Of a stretch of DNA of 34,053 nucleotides, positions 33,096-34,053 are shown in pieces. The stretch is from Deltaproteobacteria bacterium. Lineage in GTDB: Bacteria > Desulfobacterota > DSM-4660 > Desulfatiglandales > Desulfatiglandaceae. Position numbers and translations under genes: made by a program. How positions within the stretch are numbered: position 1 is the stretch's first letter; each line of letters opens with the position of its first letter. The DNA is taken from contig JAGGXA010000164.1 in assembly GCA_021163285.1 (NCBI GenBank), forward strand, positions 1-34,053, written 5' to 3'. The notes under the pieces are model-generated. The model was not told the origin of the DNA. It saw only the letters and a list, made by a program, of their open reading frames with translations, and ran no database searches.

Positions 33096-33731
33096 TTACG
33101 GTTCGCTCATTCCATTTTGGCTTTTATCATTCCTTTTACCACTTATAGTAGGTTTCAGGGATCTGTTCAGACTTTTTTTAACTTCAAGATTAGGGTATGA
33201 GAGCGTGTAAACATATTCAGAATCAAGTTCAGACCGGCTTTTTATGGTAATATAGCCTGTCTGGAATAAAATAGTCTCAAGGGATAGATTATCAATCTCG
33301 AAACTGCCCGGAATTTCATCTCCTGTATGAAAAGATTCAAGAACCGGGACATAATATTTTCTGTCCTGAATAAGTTTTATCAAAAAAGATGGTGAGCCTG
33401 TTTCAAACCAGTAATTTCGGAATTTACCTGATTTTAAATAAAGCAGAACATCAAATGGATTATAAACAGGTTCACCCAAAAAATTATAACCATTATACCA
33501 CTCTTTGATTTCATTCAGATCAGCGAGTTTAAGGGGTTCTTTGAATACAGATTCAAGCTCGTTCCGGGTATAACCGCAAATTGCTGAATAACGATTGTCA
33601 AGACTGATATCTTCAAGATTGTTCAGACCGGAAAGTCTTCTTTTTCCTGTGCCAGGGCAGGGGGGGAAAGGGTCAAAAGTATTAACAGGATTATTTTTAT
33701 GCGTATGATTTTCATAGTTTTTTTTTATCAC
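33096..33731 (-). pseudogene. Fragment of AAA-ATPase-like/DUF1703 (PD-(D/E)XK) family gene
   Basis: Residues about 34 onward match the middle of the AAA-ATPase-like family (PF09820): SGLNNLEDISLD, then YSAICGYTRNELE, the EIKEWYNGYNF motif, and YTLSYPNLEVKKS. Full-length members are about 500-600 residues, with an N-terminal ATPase part and a C-terminal nuclease-like domain. Here the ATPase part is missing and the reading stops right after the YPN motif, so both ends are lost. The first 33 residues look unrelated and low-complexity. In another frame the same DNA encodes a signal-peptide-like start (ATG 33715). This is a decayed remnant, typical of this family, which often occurs as multi-copy and broken genes. 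Confidence 0.75.
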
Positions 33732-33858
33732 GAAAAAAGGAAAAAAATGAATAAATCACTTTTTCATAATATCAAGTAAAAAATAGTGCATGCGGTGGAT
33801 TCAATTCGCTTAAGCCACCAAAACATCTCACGCCAAAGCAAATCGCAGAATAATTTAC

Positions 33859-33874
33859 CCCTGTCGCGACAGGG
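33859..33874. repeat. Perfect 16-bp palindrome CCCTGTCGCGACAGGG
   Basis: The palindrome sits just beyond the 3' end of the PIN-domain gene, without a following T-run on the minus strand. It could be a regulator site, a repeat or part of a transcription end. Confidence 0.5.
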
Positions 33875-33877
33875 TGC

Positions 33878-34053
33878 TTATGGTAACGTTATCAGACCCT
33901 CTTTTCCGGCTGATTTGTTCAGGCTTTTGTCGTAACATGCAAAAATAAATTCTTCTTCAATTCTTTGCCGCACAATTAATGCCGAGGCGAGATGGATGGC
34001 ATCAAATCCTTTAAGTGGATGCGTGGCTATCACTCTTTTAATGGTTTTGTTTA
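33878..34053 (-). CDS. PIN-domain (VapC-like) protein, 3' end only
   Basis: The last 58 codons of a minus-strand gene enter the window from the right edge, so its start is outside. The segment GFDAIHLASALI, followed by FACYDKSLNKSAGKEGL, is the C-terminal half of a PIN domain, where the Asp residues help bind metal for RNA cleavage. Most such genes are VapC toxins paired with a small antitoxin gene directly upstream, which would also be outside the window. It ends at TAA 33878-33880. The ORF track missed it because it is partial. Confidence 0.75.
   Translation of the reverse strand, partial: NKTIKRVIATHPLKGFDAIHLASALIVRQRIEEEFIFACYDKSLNKSAGKEGLITLP

Overview
The window looks like part of a chromosome of an anaerobic Desulfobacterota-type (former Deltaproteobacteria) bacterium. 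This is an inference from gene content: an HdrD-like iron-sulfur protein with an apparent selenocysteine, a DsrE/F/H-like trio, acyl-CoA enzymes (SCP2-type thiolase, HMG-CoA-synthase-like/DUF35 fusion, crotonase), a B12-type radical SAM enzyme, U32-family proteins, and sensor proteins without membrane segments. No rRNA, tRNA, CRISPR array or complete insertion sequence was recognised.

Region 1 (about 1-2650): a membrane-anchored coiled-coil protein of unknown role, then on the minus strand a solitary LivK-type ABC solute-binding protein with no permease or ATPase genes.

Region 2 (2928-13662, all minus strand, largely overlapping genes read right to left): B12-type radical SAM protein, NifV/AksA-like Claisen synthase, LeuC-like and LeuD-like dehydratase subunits, thioredoxin-reductase-like flavoprotein with an extra C-terminal domain, LuxE-like acyl-protein synthetase, LuxC-like acyl-CoA reductase, and two tandem U32-family paralogs. 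The parts suggest a biosynthetic pathway. A 2-oxoacid would be extended (synthase plus hydro-lyase), a carboxylate activated and reduced to an aldehyde (LuxE/LuxC), and the product modified by radical and iron-sulfur enzymes. I do not recognise it as a described pathway, and it is the best candidate here for a new system.

Region 3 (13982-20896, plus strand): a TPR lipoprotein, then a signalling set of a single receiver, an FHA-GAF-PAS-histidine kinase-receiver hybrid, and a sigma54 activator whose receiver domain has lost its phosphoacceptor Asp.

Region 4 (21093-26161): an HdrD-like protein interrupted in the ORF track by an in-frame TGA. A perfect 6-bp hairpin lies 16 nt after the TGA, so this is very likely one selenoprotein gene (21206-22498). 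A PocR-like sensor follows. Convergent to these is a minus-strand DsrE/DsrF/DsrH-like trio, whose last member (56 aa) is missing from the ORF track. A 65-aa orphan and an MFS transporter complete the region.

Region 5 (26697-31706, minus strand): crotonase, ATC-hydrolase-like protein, a Cys-rich 108-aa protein, an HMG-CoA-synthase-like/DUF35 fusion that lacks the expected catalytic Cys, and an SCP2-type thiolase. The last two resemble the archaeal thiolase/HMGCS/DUF35 assembly.

Region 6 (32212-34053): a NUDIX hydrolase, a decayed fragment of an AAA-ATPase-like/DUF1703 gene, and the 3' end of a VapC-like PIN-domain gene running off the window.

Several families of dispersed intergenic palindromic repeats lie between the genes, two of them starting exactly at a stop codon.
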